Source: Polaromonas sp.
GTDB taxonomy: Bacteria; Pseudomonadota; Gammaproteobacteria; Burkholderiales; Burkholderiaceae_C
DNA length: 64,000 nucleotides
Assembly: GCF_030680935.1 (NCBI RefSeq)
Contig: NZ_JAUXUP010000007.1
Location: 62,001-126,000, forward strand
Direction of reading: 5' to 3'
Part shown: one piece after another, positions 53,239-61,659 of the stretch
How positions within the stretch are numbered: position 1 is the first letter of the stretch
Layout: every line of letters begins with the position of its first letter
Program-made: the position numbers and the translations under genes
Notes under the pieces: model-generated
The model's input: the letters and a program-made list of their open reading frames with translations, nothing else
The model's database searches: none
Told to the model about the DNA's origin: nothing

Positions 53239-56135
53239 TGACTCGCGAAACCAAATCTACCTGCCCGTACTGTGGGGTAGGCTGTGGCGTGGTTATTGAG
53301 TCCGAGGCCGACCAGATCACCGGCGTGCGCGGCGATCCGGACCATCCGGCCAATTTCGGACGGCTGTGCACCAAGGGCTCGACCTTGCACCTGACCGCGT
53401 CCCATGCCGTCACGCGCCAGACCCGGCTGCTGCACCCGATGCAGCGCACGCAGCGCGGCGGTTTACCGCTACGCACAAGCTGGGACAGTGCGCTGGACTT
53501 TGCCAGTGAGAAGTTTGCGCAGATCATCCGCGACCACGGACCGGTCGCCGTCGGTTTCTACATTTCTGGCCAGCTGCTGACCGAGGACTATTACGTCTTC
53601 AACAAACTGGCCAAGGGCCTGATAGGCACCAACAACGTCGACACCAACTCGCGCCTGTGCATGAGCAGCGCGGTGGCGGGCTACAAACAAACGCTGGGCG
53701 CCGATGCACCACCCAGTTGCTACGACGACGTGAACCACGCGCAATGCATCTTCATCGTTGGCAGCAACACGGCCTACGCGCACCCGATTCTTTTCCGGCG
53801 CATCGAGGATGCCAAGGCCGCCAACCCGGCGATGAAGATCATCTTCTGCGACCCGCGCCGTACCGACACGGCCGGCATTGCGGATCTGTATCTGCCGATT
53901 CAGCCGGGTACCGATGTATCGCTGTTCAACGGCATGCTGCACATCATGCTGTGGGAAGGCTGGACCCAGCCGGCCTGGATCGCTGAACACACCAACGGCT
54001 TTGATGCGCTGAAAACCACGGTGCGCGACTACACGCCCGACTTGGTCGCGGACACCTGCGGTATCAGAAAGGAAGACCTGTTCACGGCCGCCAGACTGTT
54101 TGCCACTTCCGCCGCGACGCTGAGCCTGTATTGCCAGGGCCTGAACCAGTCCAGCAGTGGCACCGCAAAAAATGCGGCGCTCATCAATCTGCACCTGGCC
54201 ACCGCACAGATCGGCAAGCCCGGCGCCGGGCCTTTCTCGCTGACCGGCCAGCCCAATGCCATGGGCGGTCGCGAAGTGGGTGGTCTGGCGAATCTGCTGA
54301 GCGCGCACCGCGACATGGCCAACCCCCAACACCGTGCCGAAGTGGCTGCGCTGTGGGGCATCCCCTCCGTTCCGGAAAAACCCGGAAAAACCGCCGTCGA
54401 AATGTTTCAGGCCGCAGCCGATGGAGAGATCAAGGCGCTGTGGATCGCCTGCACCAATCCGGCCCAGTCCATGCCCGACCAGGCCACCGTGCGGCGGGCC
54501 CTGCAGCGCGCCGAACTGGTGGTGGTGCAGGAAGCCTTTGCCACGCCCTCCACCTGCGACTACGCCGACCTGCTGCTGCCGGCCACCACCTGGGGCGAAA
54601 AAACCGGCACCGTGACCAACAGCGAGCGTCGTATCAGCCGCGTCCGGCCCGCCGTGGCCGCACCGGGTGAAACACGTCACGACTGGTCGATTGCGGTGGC
54701 GTTTGCGCAGCGGCTTGAAAAACTTTTGCCGGTGCAAAAAATCAGCACGCTGTTTCCGTGGCCAGTCGCCGACGAAATCGTCGCTGTGGAAAGCATCTGG
54801 AACGAACACCGTGAATCGACACGCGGGCGCGACCTCGACATCACCGGCATGAGTTACGCCATGCTCGAAGCCGCGCCGCAGCAGTGGCCGCTCAAGGAAG
54901 GTGAAGCCAGCGGCAAGGTCCGGCTCTACGAAGACGGCATCTTCCCGACCGAAGACGGCAAGGCGCGCTTCGTCAACACCGTCTACAAACCGGTGGCCGA
55001 ACCACGCGAATCGCGTTTCCCCTTCTCGCTGACCACCGGCCGCCTGCGCGACCAGTGGCACGGCATGAGCCGCACCGGTACGCTGGGTCGGCTGTTTGGC
55101 CATGTGGCAGAACCGTCGATCCAGATGAACGCGCAGGACATGGCGCGACGCCTGCTGAAAGACGGCGACCTGGTGCACGTGACCTCCAAGCGCGGCTCCA
55201 TCGTGGTACCACTGCAGGCTTCACCGGAAGTGGCAGTGAGCCAGGCCTTCATGGCCATGCACTGGGGCGAAGAGTATCTGAGCGGCCTCTCTGCCAGCGG
55301 CGAGCGGCTGGCCGGCGTCAACGCGCTGACCACCTCGGCCTATTGCCCGAGTTCGAAGCAACCCGAACTCAAACACGCTGCCGTCAAAATCCTCAAGGCT
55401 GAACTGCCCTGGTCGCTGCTGGCCATGGCCTGGCTGCCTGAGGGTCAGGCCCTTGCCGCGCGGGAACAACTCAAGCCGCTGATGGCCGCCTTTGCCTTCA
55501 GCAGTTGTGTGCCTTTTGCCAACGAGGTGCCGCTCGGTGAGGCCGGGCGCCAACGCACCGGCGTGCTGTTTCGTGCTGCGGCTTTTGAAGCTGCGCCAGC
55601 CGCCATGCTGAAAAACATCGAGGCCATCCTCGGGCTTGACGGTGCCGATGTGCTGCGTTATGCCGACGCCAAAAAAGGCCAGCACCGCGCGGCGCGGCTG
55701 GTGCGCAAAGGCGAGCAGGCTGAACTGGCCGGCTTTGTGCTCGCTGGCGATGTCAGCGCGCAGGCCTGGATCAAGGCCTTGCTGCAGGACGAACTGCCCG
55801 CACAGGCCTATGGCCGCCTGCTGTTGCTGCCCGGTGCCAAAGCCCCCGGTGCAATGATGCCGCGCGGCAAACCGGTGTGCAGTTGTTTCAGCGTCAGTGA
55901 CGAACAGATCGCGGCCGGCCTGCGCGCGATCGTGAACGAGCCCGGCGGCGCGGGCCTGCTCGCCAGCGATGACGAGCGCCTGCTTGCCCTGCAGGACAAA
56001 CTCAAATGCGGCACCAATTGCGGCTCATGTGTCCCCGAGATCAAACGCCTCATCCGCAGTGCCGCCCTGGCCCTCCCGCCAGGCGGCGGCAATCCGGGCG
56101 GGCGCAATGTGATTCCCATCAAGGTGCTCGCCTGA
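53238..56135 (+). CDS. nasA: Assimilatory nitrate reductase catalytic subunit
   Basis: 965 residues from ATG 53238, which shares one base with the nirD stop. N-terminal [4Fe-4S]: CPYCGVGCGV with the fourth Cys in GRLCTKG. Molybdopterin guanine dinucleotide domains follow, with Mo-site region NTNSRLCMSSAVAGYKQTLG (the metal Cys in RLCMSSA). A C-terminal BFD-like [2Fe-2S] domain (about 870-945): VCSCFSVSDEQ and CGTNCGSCVPEIKRLI. No separate diaphorase (NasC) is seen, so the electron donor is open. Confidence 0.93.
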   Translation: MTRETKSTCPYCGVGCGVVIESEADQITGVRGDPDHPANFGRLCTKGSTLHLTASHAVTRQTRLLHPMQRTQRGGLPLRTSWDSALDFASEKFAQIIRDHGPVAVGFYISGQLLTEDYYVFNKLAKGLIGTNNVDTNSRLCMSSAVAGYKQTLGADAPPSCYDDVNHAQCIFIVGSNTAYAHPILFRRIEDAKAANPAMKIIFCDPRRTDTAGIADLYLPIQPGTDVSLFNGMLHIMLWEGWTQPAWIAEHTNGFDALKTTVRDYTPDLVADTCGIRKEDLFTAARLFATSAATLSLYCQGLNQSSSGTAKNAALINLHLATAQIGKPGAGPFSLTGQPNAMGGREVGGLANLLSAHRDMANPQHRAEVAALWGIPSVPEKPGKTAVEMFQAAADGEIKALWIACTNPAQSMPDQATVRRALQRAELVVVQEAFATPSTCDYADLLLPATTWGEKTGTVTNSERRISRVRPAVAAPGETRHDWSIAVAFAQRLEKLLPVQKISTLFPWPVADEIVAVESIWNEHRESTRGRDLDITGMSYAMLEAAPQQWPLKEGEASGKVRLYEDGIFPTEDGKARFVNTVYKPVAEPRESRFPFSLTTGRLRDQWHGMSRTGTLGRLFGHVAEPSIQMNAQDMARRLLKDGDLVHVTSKRGSIVVPLQASPEVAVSQAFMAMHWGEEYLSGLSASGERLAGVNALTTSAYCPSSKQPELKHAAVKILKAELPWSLLAMAWLPEGQALAAREQLKPLMAAFAFSSCVPFANEVPLGEAGRQRTGVLFRAAAFEAAPAAMLKNIEAILGLDGADVLRYADAKKGQHRAARLVRKGEQAELAGFVLAGDVSAQAWIKALLQDELPAQAYGRLLLLPGAKAPGAMMPRGKPVCSCFSVSDEQIAAGLRAIVNEPGGAGLLASDDERLLALQDKLKCGTNCGSCVPEIKRLIRSAALALPPGGGNPGGRNVIPIKVLA

Positions 56136-56190
56136 CACATCGCGCTTAAGCTCATAACGAAAAGTTATCTGCCTTCGCCGACAATCACGC

Positions 56191-57096
56191 ATGTCCATCG
56201 CCCAGTACATCAAGGTCATAGGCCGCGGCAAAGACGGCGCCCGGCCACTTACGCGCGAGCAGGCCGCCGACCTGTTCGGCCAGGTGCTCGATGGCAGCGT
56301 GACCGACCTGGAGATTGGCGGCTTTTGCCTGGCCATGCGTATCAAGGGCGAAACTCCCGAAGAGATGGCGGGTTTTCTGGACGCCACTTATCAGCGCATG
56401 CAGCGCTTTCCGGCCAGTGACAGGCCCACCGTGGTGCTGCCCAGCTACAACGGCGCGCGCAAGCTGCCAGTGCTGACGCCACTGCTGGCACTGCTGCTCG
56501 CGCGTGAGGGTTTGCCGGTACTGGTGCATGGCACAGCCACCGAGTCCAGCCGGATTTTTACATCGAATGTGCTTGCAGCCCTTGATATACATGCGCAAAC
56601 AGCTATTAAATCAATAGCGAATGGCGAAGTGGTGTTTGCCCCCACAGAACTGCTGTGCCCCGGCCTCAAGCGCCTGCTGGACGTGCGGCGCGCGGTTGGC
56701 CTGCGCAACCCGGCACACAGCCTGGTCAAGATCATGAACCCCTGCCTGGGCCAGGCGCTGGTGGTCAGCAGCTACACGCACCCGGAATACGCGATCTCCA
56801 TGGGCCAGACCTTTGAACTGATCGCAGCCAACGCCCTGCTGCTGCGCGGCACCGAAGGCGAGGTGGTGGCCGATGCACGCCGCACGCCGCAGATGGAAGC
56901 TTTCATCGGCGGCCAGCGCACGCTGTTGCAGGAATTCCAGCCCGGCACGCTGGCCAGTGTGCCGGACCTGCCCACCGCCATCGACAGCGACAGCACCGCC
57001 GCCTATATCCGCGCGGTGATGTCGGGCTCGCACGCCGTACCTGCATCGATCGCCCGGCAGGTGGAACATATCTTGCAATTGACATCCCAACTATGA
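56191..57096 (+). CDS. ybiB: YbiB-like protein (anthranilate phosphoribosyltransferase fold)
   Basis: 301 residues, GT3/TrpD-related fold: helical N-terminal domain (about 1-75) with REQAADLFGQVLDGSVTDLEIGGFCLAMRIKGETPEEMAGF, then VLPSYNGARKLPVLTPLLALLLAREGLPVLVHG. E. coli YbiB, a nucleic-acid-binding member, has the same order of elements and lacks the enzyme motifs. Part of the middle (residues about 127-143, ending KSIANGE) is encoded by a dispersed repeat copy, apparently tolerated. Overlaps cobA by 4 bp, so it belongs to the nitrate operon. Confidence 0.75.
   Translation: MSIAQYIKVIGRGKDGARPLTREQAADLFGQVLDGSVTDLEIGGFCLAMRIKGETPEEMAGFLDATYQRMQRFPASDRPTVVLPSYNGARKLPVLTPLLALLLAREGLPVLVHGTATESSRIFTSNVLAALDIHAQTAIKSIANGEVVFAPTELLCPGLKRLLDVRRAVGLRNPAHSLVKIMNPCLGQALVVSSYTHPEYAISMGQTFELIAANALLLRGTEGEVVADARRTPQMEAFIGGQRTLLQEFQPGTLASVPDLPTAIDSDSTAAYIRAVMSGSHAVPASIARQVEHILQLTSQL
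56571..56619 (-). repeat. Dispersed ~55 bp repeat, copy E, inside ybiB
   Basis: On the minus strand GCTATTGATTTAATAGC, TGTTTGCGC, AAGGGCTGCAAGC, a close match to the family. It is in frame in ybiB, encoding HAQTAIKSIANGE and flanks in a segment normally variable in the family. Confidence 0.75.
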
Positions 57097-57881
57097 CAAG
57101 CAGCAAGCACTCTTCTTCACGCGGCCATTGCACCCTGGTCGGCGCAGGCCCAGGCGACCCGGAGCTGCTCACGCTCAAGGCGCTCAAGGCCATACAGACC
57201 GCCACCGTGTTGCTGGTGGACGACCTGGTCAGCGACGAAATTGTTGCCTTTGCAAAACCCGGCGCGCGCATTGTCCACGTCGGTAAACGCGGCGGCTGCA
57301 AATCCACACCGCAGGAGTTCATCGAAAAACTCATGATCATGGCCGTGCGCGAAGGCGAAAATGTGGTGCGCCTCAAGGGCGGTGACCCCTTCATATTCGG
57401 GCGCGGCGGCGAGGAGGTCGAGCACCTGCAGGCCGCCGGCATTGAAGTGACCGTCGTCAACGGTATCACTGCGGGCCTGGCGGCCGTCACCTCGCTGGGC
57501 GTGCCGCTGACACATCGCCAGCATGCCCACGGCGTGGTGTTTGTCACCGGCCACGCCAAACCAGGCGACGAAGGCACCGACTGGCGCATGCTGGCCGAAA
57601 CCGCTTTCAAAGCCAAACTGACGCTGGTGATCTACATGGGTGTCAGTGGCGCCGGCCGCATCCAGAACGAATTGCTGACCGGCCTGCCCGCGACCACACC
57701 AGTGGCTGTGATCCAGAACGCCACGCTGGCGAACCAGCGCCACATCGCCACCACACTGGGCGAGCTGGCCCAGGCGATCAGCGATTCCGTCCTGGCCAGC
57801 CCGTCGGTCATCGTGGTGGGCGATGTGGTCAGCGGCATCGCGGCAGCCACAGAGCACCCGGCGCAATTCAAGACCGCCTGA
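57093..57881 (+). CDS. cobA: Uroporphyrinogen-III C-methyltransferase
   Basis: 262 residues. SUMT motifs: LVGAGPGDPELLTLKALKA, VRLKGGDPFIFGRGGEE, and GVPLTHRQHAHGVVFVTGH. Adds two methyls to uroporphyrinogen III to give precorrin-2 for siroheme. Overlaps ybiB (ATGA). Supplies the siroheme of NirB; oxidase and chelatase (CysG N-part) are not in this window. Confidence 0.95.
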   Translation: MTSSKHSSSRGHCTLVGAGPGDPELLTLKALKAIQTATVLLVDDLVSDEIVAFAKPGARIVHVGKRGGCKSTPQEFIEKLMIMAVREGENVVRLKGGDPFIFGRGGEEVEHLQAAGIEVTVVNGITAGLAAVTSLGVPLTHRQHAHGVVFVTGHAKPGDEGTDWRMLAETAFKAKLTLVIYMGVSGAGRIQNELLTGLPATTPVAVIQNATLANQRHIATTLGELAQAISDSVLASPSVIVVGDVVSGIAAATEHPAQFKTA

Positions 57882-57946
57882 TCGCCCAGACGCGGGCGCC
57901 AAGGCTACACTCCCGAGGTAAAACAACGGCCACGGGAGCATGAGCC

Positions 57947-59071
57947 ATGCTTGAGAAGCTCAATGAACTGACAGAAAGCCACGGCGCCCTGCGCCGGGGC
58001 CGCGGCCTGATCAGCGGCGTGATTGCCCTGAGCCTGGGCATCCTGTGTTTTCTCGGCGTGCTGGCCTTTCACTTCCCTGAGTACCTGACAACTCCCCAAT
58101 TGCGCCAGAGCTACAACGTGGACATCATTCGCATGCTCATGTTCTCGGCACTGGTGATCGCCGGCGGCATGTCCCTGGTCAATATCATCTTCAACCGCTC
58201 GCGTTGGTTGTCTGGCGCCGCCTTTCTGCTGGTAGCGGGTGCCGCGCTGCTGGGCGGGCACAAGGTGCCGGTCACCGACTTTGCCAACAACACGCCCTAC
58301 ATAGGCCTGGACTGGTTCATCCTGGACCTGCTGGGCTCCTCGCTGATCTTCATCTTCATTGAAAAGCTGTTTGCACTGCGCAAGGAGCAAGCAGTCTTCC
58401 GCGCGGAATGGCAGACCGACTTTCACCACTTCATCGTCAACCACATGATTGTGGGCTTCATGCTGCTGGCCACCAATCTACTGGTCCATCGCATCTTTGG
58501 CTGGGCGGCCCACGACGGCATTCGCGGCTGGGTGCAAAACCTGCCTTTTTGGGCGGCGGTGTTACTCATCGTGCTGGTTGCCGACCTGGCGCAGTACTGG
58601 ACACACCGCGCCTACCACCAGGTACCGATGTTGTGGCGCCTGCACGCGGTACACCACAGTGTCAAAAGCATGGACTGGCTGGCCGGCTCCCGCCAGCACA
58701 TCGTCGAAGTACTGATCACCCGCACGCTGGTTCTGGCGCCCATTTACGTGCTGGGGTTCTCCAAGGAAGTGATTGACGCCTACATCGTCATCGTCGGCTT
58801 CCAGGCGGTGTTCAACCATGCCAACGTCAGCGTGCACCTGGGCCCCCTGCGTTACGTCATCGTCACGCCCAACTTTCACCACTGGCACCACAGCCAGGAC
58901 CAGGACGCGCTGGACCGTAATTACGCCGCACACTTCGCGTTTCTTGACCACCTGTTCGGCACGGCCGTCAAAAGCAGCAAGTTATGGCCCGAACATTACG
59001 GGGTACTCGGCGACTACGTGCCGAACGGGTTTGTCAGGCAGTTCAAGTTTCCTTTTACCTGGAAAGGGTGA
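57947..59071 (+). CDS. Sterol desaturase / fatty acid hydroxylase family membrane protein
   Basis: 374 residues, several helices in the N-terminal half (about 22-130), then the histidine boxes of the family: WTHRAYHQVPMLWRLHAVHHSVK and FHHWHHSQDQDALDRNYAAHF, the diiron ligand pattern HX3H...HXXHH...HXXHH. The substrate is unknown. Bacterial members act on lipids such as ornithine lipids, carotenoids or sterol-like compounds. 65 bp after cobA; not clearly part of the nitrate operon. Confidence 0.85.
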   Translation: MLEKLNELTESHGALRRGRGLISGVIALSLGILCFLGVLAFHFPEYLTTPQLRQSYNVDIIRMLMFSALVIAGGMSLVNIIFNRSRWLSGAAFLLVAGAALLGGHKVPVTDFANNTPYIGLDWFILDLLGSSLIFIFIEKLFALRKEQAVFRAEWQTDFHHFIVNHMIVGFMLLATNLLVHRIFGWAAHDGIRGWVQNLPFWAAVLLIVLVADLAQYWTHRAYHQVPMLWRLHAVHHSVKSMDWLAGSRQHIVEVLITRTLVLAPIYVLGFSKEVIDAYIVIVGFQAVFNHANVSVHLGPLRYVIVTPNFHHWHHSQDQDALDRNYAAHFAFLDHLFGTAVKSSKLWPEHYGVLGDYVPNGFVRQFKFPFTWKG

Positions 59072-59092
59072 GCTTGCTACAGCCCAAACTTG

Positions 59093-59149
59093 CTCCAATT
59101 TTGATAGCTGTTCACGGACGCCAGTCATGGGTCAGAGGCCGATTTGACT
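59093..59149 (+). repeat. Dispersed ~55 bp repeat, copy D
   Basis: CCAATTTTGATAGCTG, GGGTCAGAGGCCGATTTGACT: its 3' end holds the conserved ATTTGACT block, whose TTG (59144) is the start codon of the following flavoprotein gene. Confidence 0.7.
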
Positions 59150-60418
59150 GAAAAATACGACGTAGTAGTCATAGGCGCAGGTGCTGCCGGCCTGTTTTGT
59201 GCGGGCCTGGCTGGCCAGCGCGGACTCAAGGTGCTGCTGCTGGACCACAGCGAAAAAGTGGCCGAAAAAATCCGCATCTCGGGCGGTGGCCGCTGCAACT
59301 TCACCAACCGTGACACCACGCCGGCCAACTTCGTCGGCGAGAACCCGCATTTCTGCCGCTCGGCCCTGTCGCGCTACACGCCGCAGGACTTCATCACCCT
59401 GCTGCAGCGTTACCAGATCCCTTTCCACGAAAAACACAAAGGCCAGCTGTTTTGCGACCGCTCGGCGGAGGACGTGATCAACATGCTGCTGGCCGAATGT
59501 GATGCTGGCGGTGTCACACGCTGGCAGCCCTGCCGGGTTTCAAGCATCAAACAGGCATCCAGCCCAGACAAGACAAGCGCAAGCAGCTATCAAATCGAGA
59601 GCGACCGGGGGTTGATCGAAGTGCCGCAAGTGGTCATTGCCACCGGCGGGCTGTCGATTCCCAAGATCGGAGCGACCGATTTTGGCTACCGCATCGCCAA
59701 GCAGTTCGGCCTTCGACTGGTCGAGCCGCGTGCCGCGCTGGTGCCGCTGACCTTCGACGGCGAGGCCTGGGCGCCCTACGCCCAGCTTTCCGGTCTGGCG
59801 CTGCCGGTGCTGATCGAAACCGGTACGCCGGACGCCACGCCCAAGCAGCGCAAAAAAGCCGTGGTCTTCGCCGAAGACCTGCTGTTCACGCACCGCGGCC
59901 TGAGCGGGCCTGCGGTGCTGCAGATATCGAGCTTCTGGCGCGAAGGCCAGCCGGTACGCATCAATCTCGCACCCGGCGTGGACCTGCCCACCCTGCTGCT
60001 GCGCGCCAAGGCCAGCTCGAAAAAACTGATCGCCAACGAGCTGGCTACGCTGGTGCCCAGCCGCCTGGCCGACGCCTGGGCAAGCCGCGACCCCGCCTGG
60101 CAAAAACCCGTCAGCGAGGCCACCGACAAGGCCCTGACCGCACTGGCCGAGCGCCTGCAGGACTGGCAGCTGATACCAACGGGCACCGAGGGCTACAAAA
60201 AGGCCGAAGTCACGCTGGGTGGCGTCGATACCCGCGATTTGTCGTCCCAGACCATGGAATCCAGGCAGCAAGGCCTGTATTTCATCGGAGAAGTCGTCGA
60301 CGTGACCGGCTGGCTCGGCGGCTACAACTTCCAGTGGGCCTGGGCCAGTGCCCATGCCTGCGCCGAAGCCTTGGCGCTAAAACACAACAACACATCCCCC
60401 CACCCCTCCCCGCGTTGA
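59144..60418 (+). CDS. HI0933-family NAD(P)/FAD-dependent oxidoreductase
   Basis: 424 residues, TTG start at 59144 (MTEKYDVVVIGAGAAGLFCAGL...), GG FAD fold with GAGAAG and later SGGGRCNFTNRD, HI0933-type QLFCDRSAEDVINML, FSGLS... and VTGWLGGYNFQWAWASAHACAEAL. Function of the family is not established. A repeat copy (59547-59602) encodes KQASSPDKTSASSYQIES in the middle, an insertion between strands. The start codon itself lies in another repeat copy and no strong Shine-Dalgarno precedes it. Confidence 0.82.
   Translation: MTEKYDVVVIGAGAAGLFCAGLAGQRGLKVLLLDHSEKVAEKIRISGGGRCNFTNRDTTPANFVGENPHFCRSALSRYTPQDFITLLQRYQIPFHEKHKGQLFCDRSAEDVINMLLAECDAGGVTRWQPCRVSSIKQASSPDKTSASSYQIESDRGLIEVPQVVIATGGLSIPKIGATDFGYRIAKQFGLRLVEPRAALVPLTFDGEAWAPYAQLSGLALPVLIETGTPDATPKQRKKAVVFAEDLLFTHRGLSGPAVLQISSFWREGQPVRINLAPGVDLPTLLLRAKASSKKLIANELATLVPSRLADAWASRDPAWQKPVSEATDKALTALAERLQDWQLIPTGTEGYKKAEVTLGGVDTRDLSSQTMESRQQGLYFIGEVVDVTGWLGGYNFQWAWASAHACAEALALKHNNTSPHPSPR
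59547..59602 (-). repeat. Dispersed ~55 bp repeat, copy F, inside the HI0933 gene
   Basis: On the minus strand CTCGATTTGATAGC, TGCTTGCGCTTGTC, GGGCTGGATGCCTG, TTTGATG: all family blocks in order. It keeps the reading frame and adds a Ser/Lys-rich stretch. Confidence 0.75.
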
Positions 60419-60782
60419 CCAGCAGGGGCCGCGGATCCGGCTCTGCCGGCCGGCAGGCTGGCGGCTGCGGCTCCGAGCCCGCTTGAGCGGGCATGGACAG
60501 ACGCCAGATGCGCTGCCTCTGGCAGCGCGGCGCCCTGCAAGGGCAGCGCCCCCTTGGGGGGCAGAGAGCTACACGAAGTGAGCGAACGTGGGGGCCAACC
60601 AGCCACGGCCGCGAAACCGGCTCTGCCGGGCCGCAGGCGCTGCGGCTCCCTCTGGGGGCAGGGAGTTACACGCCGTGAACGACCGTGGGGGTGCTATAAT
60701 CTCAGGCTTTGCTGGCAAACCCGCGTCTGGCCTGATTCTGATCAGATCACTAAGGACGCAAAATTTTTGGATCACTTCATCA
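60419..60782. other. GC-rich repetitive intergenic region before rpsU
   Basis: No gene seen. It holds two related elements: 60546-60595 (CCCCCTTGGGGGGCAGAGAG then CTACACGAAGTGAGCGAACG and TGGGGG) and 60643-60692 (CCCTCTGGGGGCAGGGAG, TTACACGCCGTGAACGACCG, TGGGGG), and shared GGCTCTGCCGG / CTGCGGCTCC pieces. The second ends directly in the rpsU promoter. Confidence 0.75.
60687..60700 (+). promoter_or_regulatory. rpsU promoter -10 (extended)
   Basis: TGCTATAAT with the -10 TATAAT at 60695-60700, an extended -10. No good -35; upstream bases belong to a repeat element. Confidence 0.55.
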
Positions 60783-60995
60783 ATGACGACCATTCGTGTA
60801 AAAGATAACGAGCCCTTCGACGTGGCTCTGCGCCGTTTCAAGCGCACCATCGAAAAACTCGGCCTGCTGACCGACCTGCGCGCCCGCGAGTTTTACGAAA
60901 AGCCAACTGCCGAGCGCAAGCGCAAGAAGGCTGCCGCCGTCAAGCGCAACTACAAGCGTATCCGCTCGATGCAACTGCCCAAGAAGCTGTACTAA
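60783..60995 (+). CDS. rpsU: 30S ribosomal protein S21
   Basis: 70 residues from ATG 60783, the standard length. [25 protein letters not shown] and the basic tail [15 protein letters not shown] identify it. Followed by a strong intrinsic terminator and a YqeY gene. Confidence 0.96.
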   Translation: MTTIRVKDNEPFDVALRRFKRTIEKLGLLTDLRAREFYEKPTAERKRKKAAAVKRNYKRIRSMQLPKKLY

Positions 60996-61012
60996 ATCAG
61001 TACGCGCCTTCT

Positions 61013-61060
61013 GGCAAAAAAGCCCGCACGAGGACGCTCTGCGGGCTTTTTGCCTTTTTA
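61013..61060 (+). terminator. Intrinsic terminator after rpsU
   Basis: Stem GGCAAAAAAGCCCGCA (61013-61028) with TGCGGGCTTTTTGCC (61040-61054), then TTTTTA. A long stem with a T-rich 3' side. Confidence 0.9.
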
Positions 61061-61086
61061 CCCCCTACCGACTGATGGAGAACACC

Positions 61087-61533
61087 ATGTCCCTCAAAGA
61101 CCAGATCACCGAAGACATGAAAACCGCCATGCGCGCCAAGGACAGCGAGCGCTTGGGCACCATCCGCCTGCTGCTGGCGGCCCTCAAGCAAAGAGAAGTC
61201 GATGAGCGCGTGGTGCTTGACGACGCGGCCGTGGTCGCCATCGTTGACAAGCTGATCAAGCAGCGCAAGGACTCCATCGAAGCCTTCGAGAAGGCCGAAC
61301 GCAAAGACCTGGCCGACAAGGAGGCCGCAGAGCTGCTGGTGCTGCAGGCCTATCTGCCGGCCCGCCTGAGCGCTGATGAAGTCGCCGCCGAGGTCAAGGC
61401 CATCGTCACCGAACTCGGTGCCTCGGGGCCCGGCGACATGGGCAAGGTCATGGGTGCGGTGAAAGCCAGGCTCGCCGGCAAGGCGGACATGGGTCAGGTG
61501 TCGGCGGCGGTCAAAGCAGCGCTGGCGGCTTAG
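61087..61533 (+). CDS. GatB/YqeY domain protein
   Basis: 148 residues from ATG 61087 (GGAG 6 nt upstream). MSLKDQITEDMKTAMRAKDSERLGTIRLLLAALKQREVDERV and EAAELLVLQAYLPARLSADEV are typical of YqeY proteins, related to the tRNA-binding tail of GatB. Function unclear. Follows rpsU as usual in beta-proteobacteria. Confidence 0.9.
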   Translation: MSLKDQITEDMKTAMRAKDSERLGTIRLLLAALKQREVDERVVLDDAAVVAIVDKLIKQRKDSIEAFEKAERKDLADKEAAELLVLQAYLPARLSADEVAAEVKAIVTELGASGPGDMGKVMGAVKARLAGKADMGQVSAAVKAALAA

Positions 61534-61596
61534 CCCAGCCGTCGGGAGAGTAGGGCCGCGTGATTCTTCGGTCGCGGGCTTCGAGCCCGCTCCCTC

Positions 61597-61659
61597 GCTC
61601 TTAGCTTCGCTGGTCGATCCCCGCAAGCGGGGCCCCTCGCCCCGCGCTGCGCTAAGAGC
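61597..61659. repeat. Inverted repeat between convergent yqeY-like gene and pmbA
   Basis: GCTCTTAGC (61597-61605) and GCTAAGAGC (61651-61659) with GC-rich sequence and an inner CCCCGC/GCGGGG pair. The right arm overlaps the pmbA stop codon (61652). Probably a bidirectional terminator or REP-like element. Confidence 0.55.
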
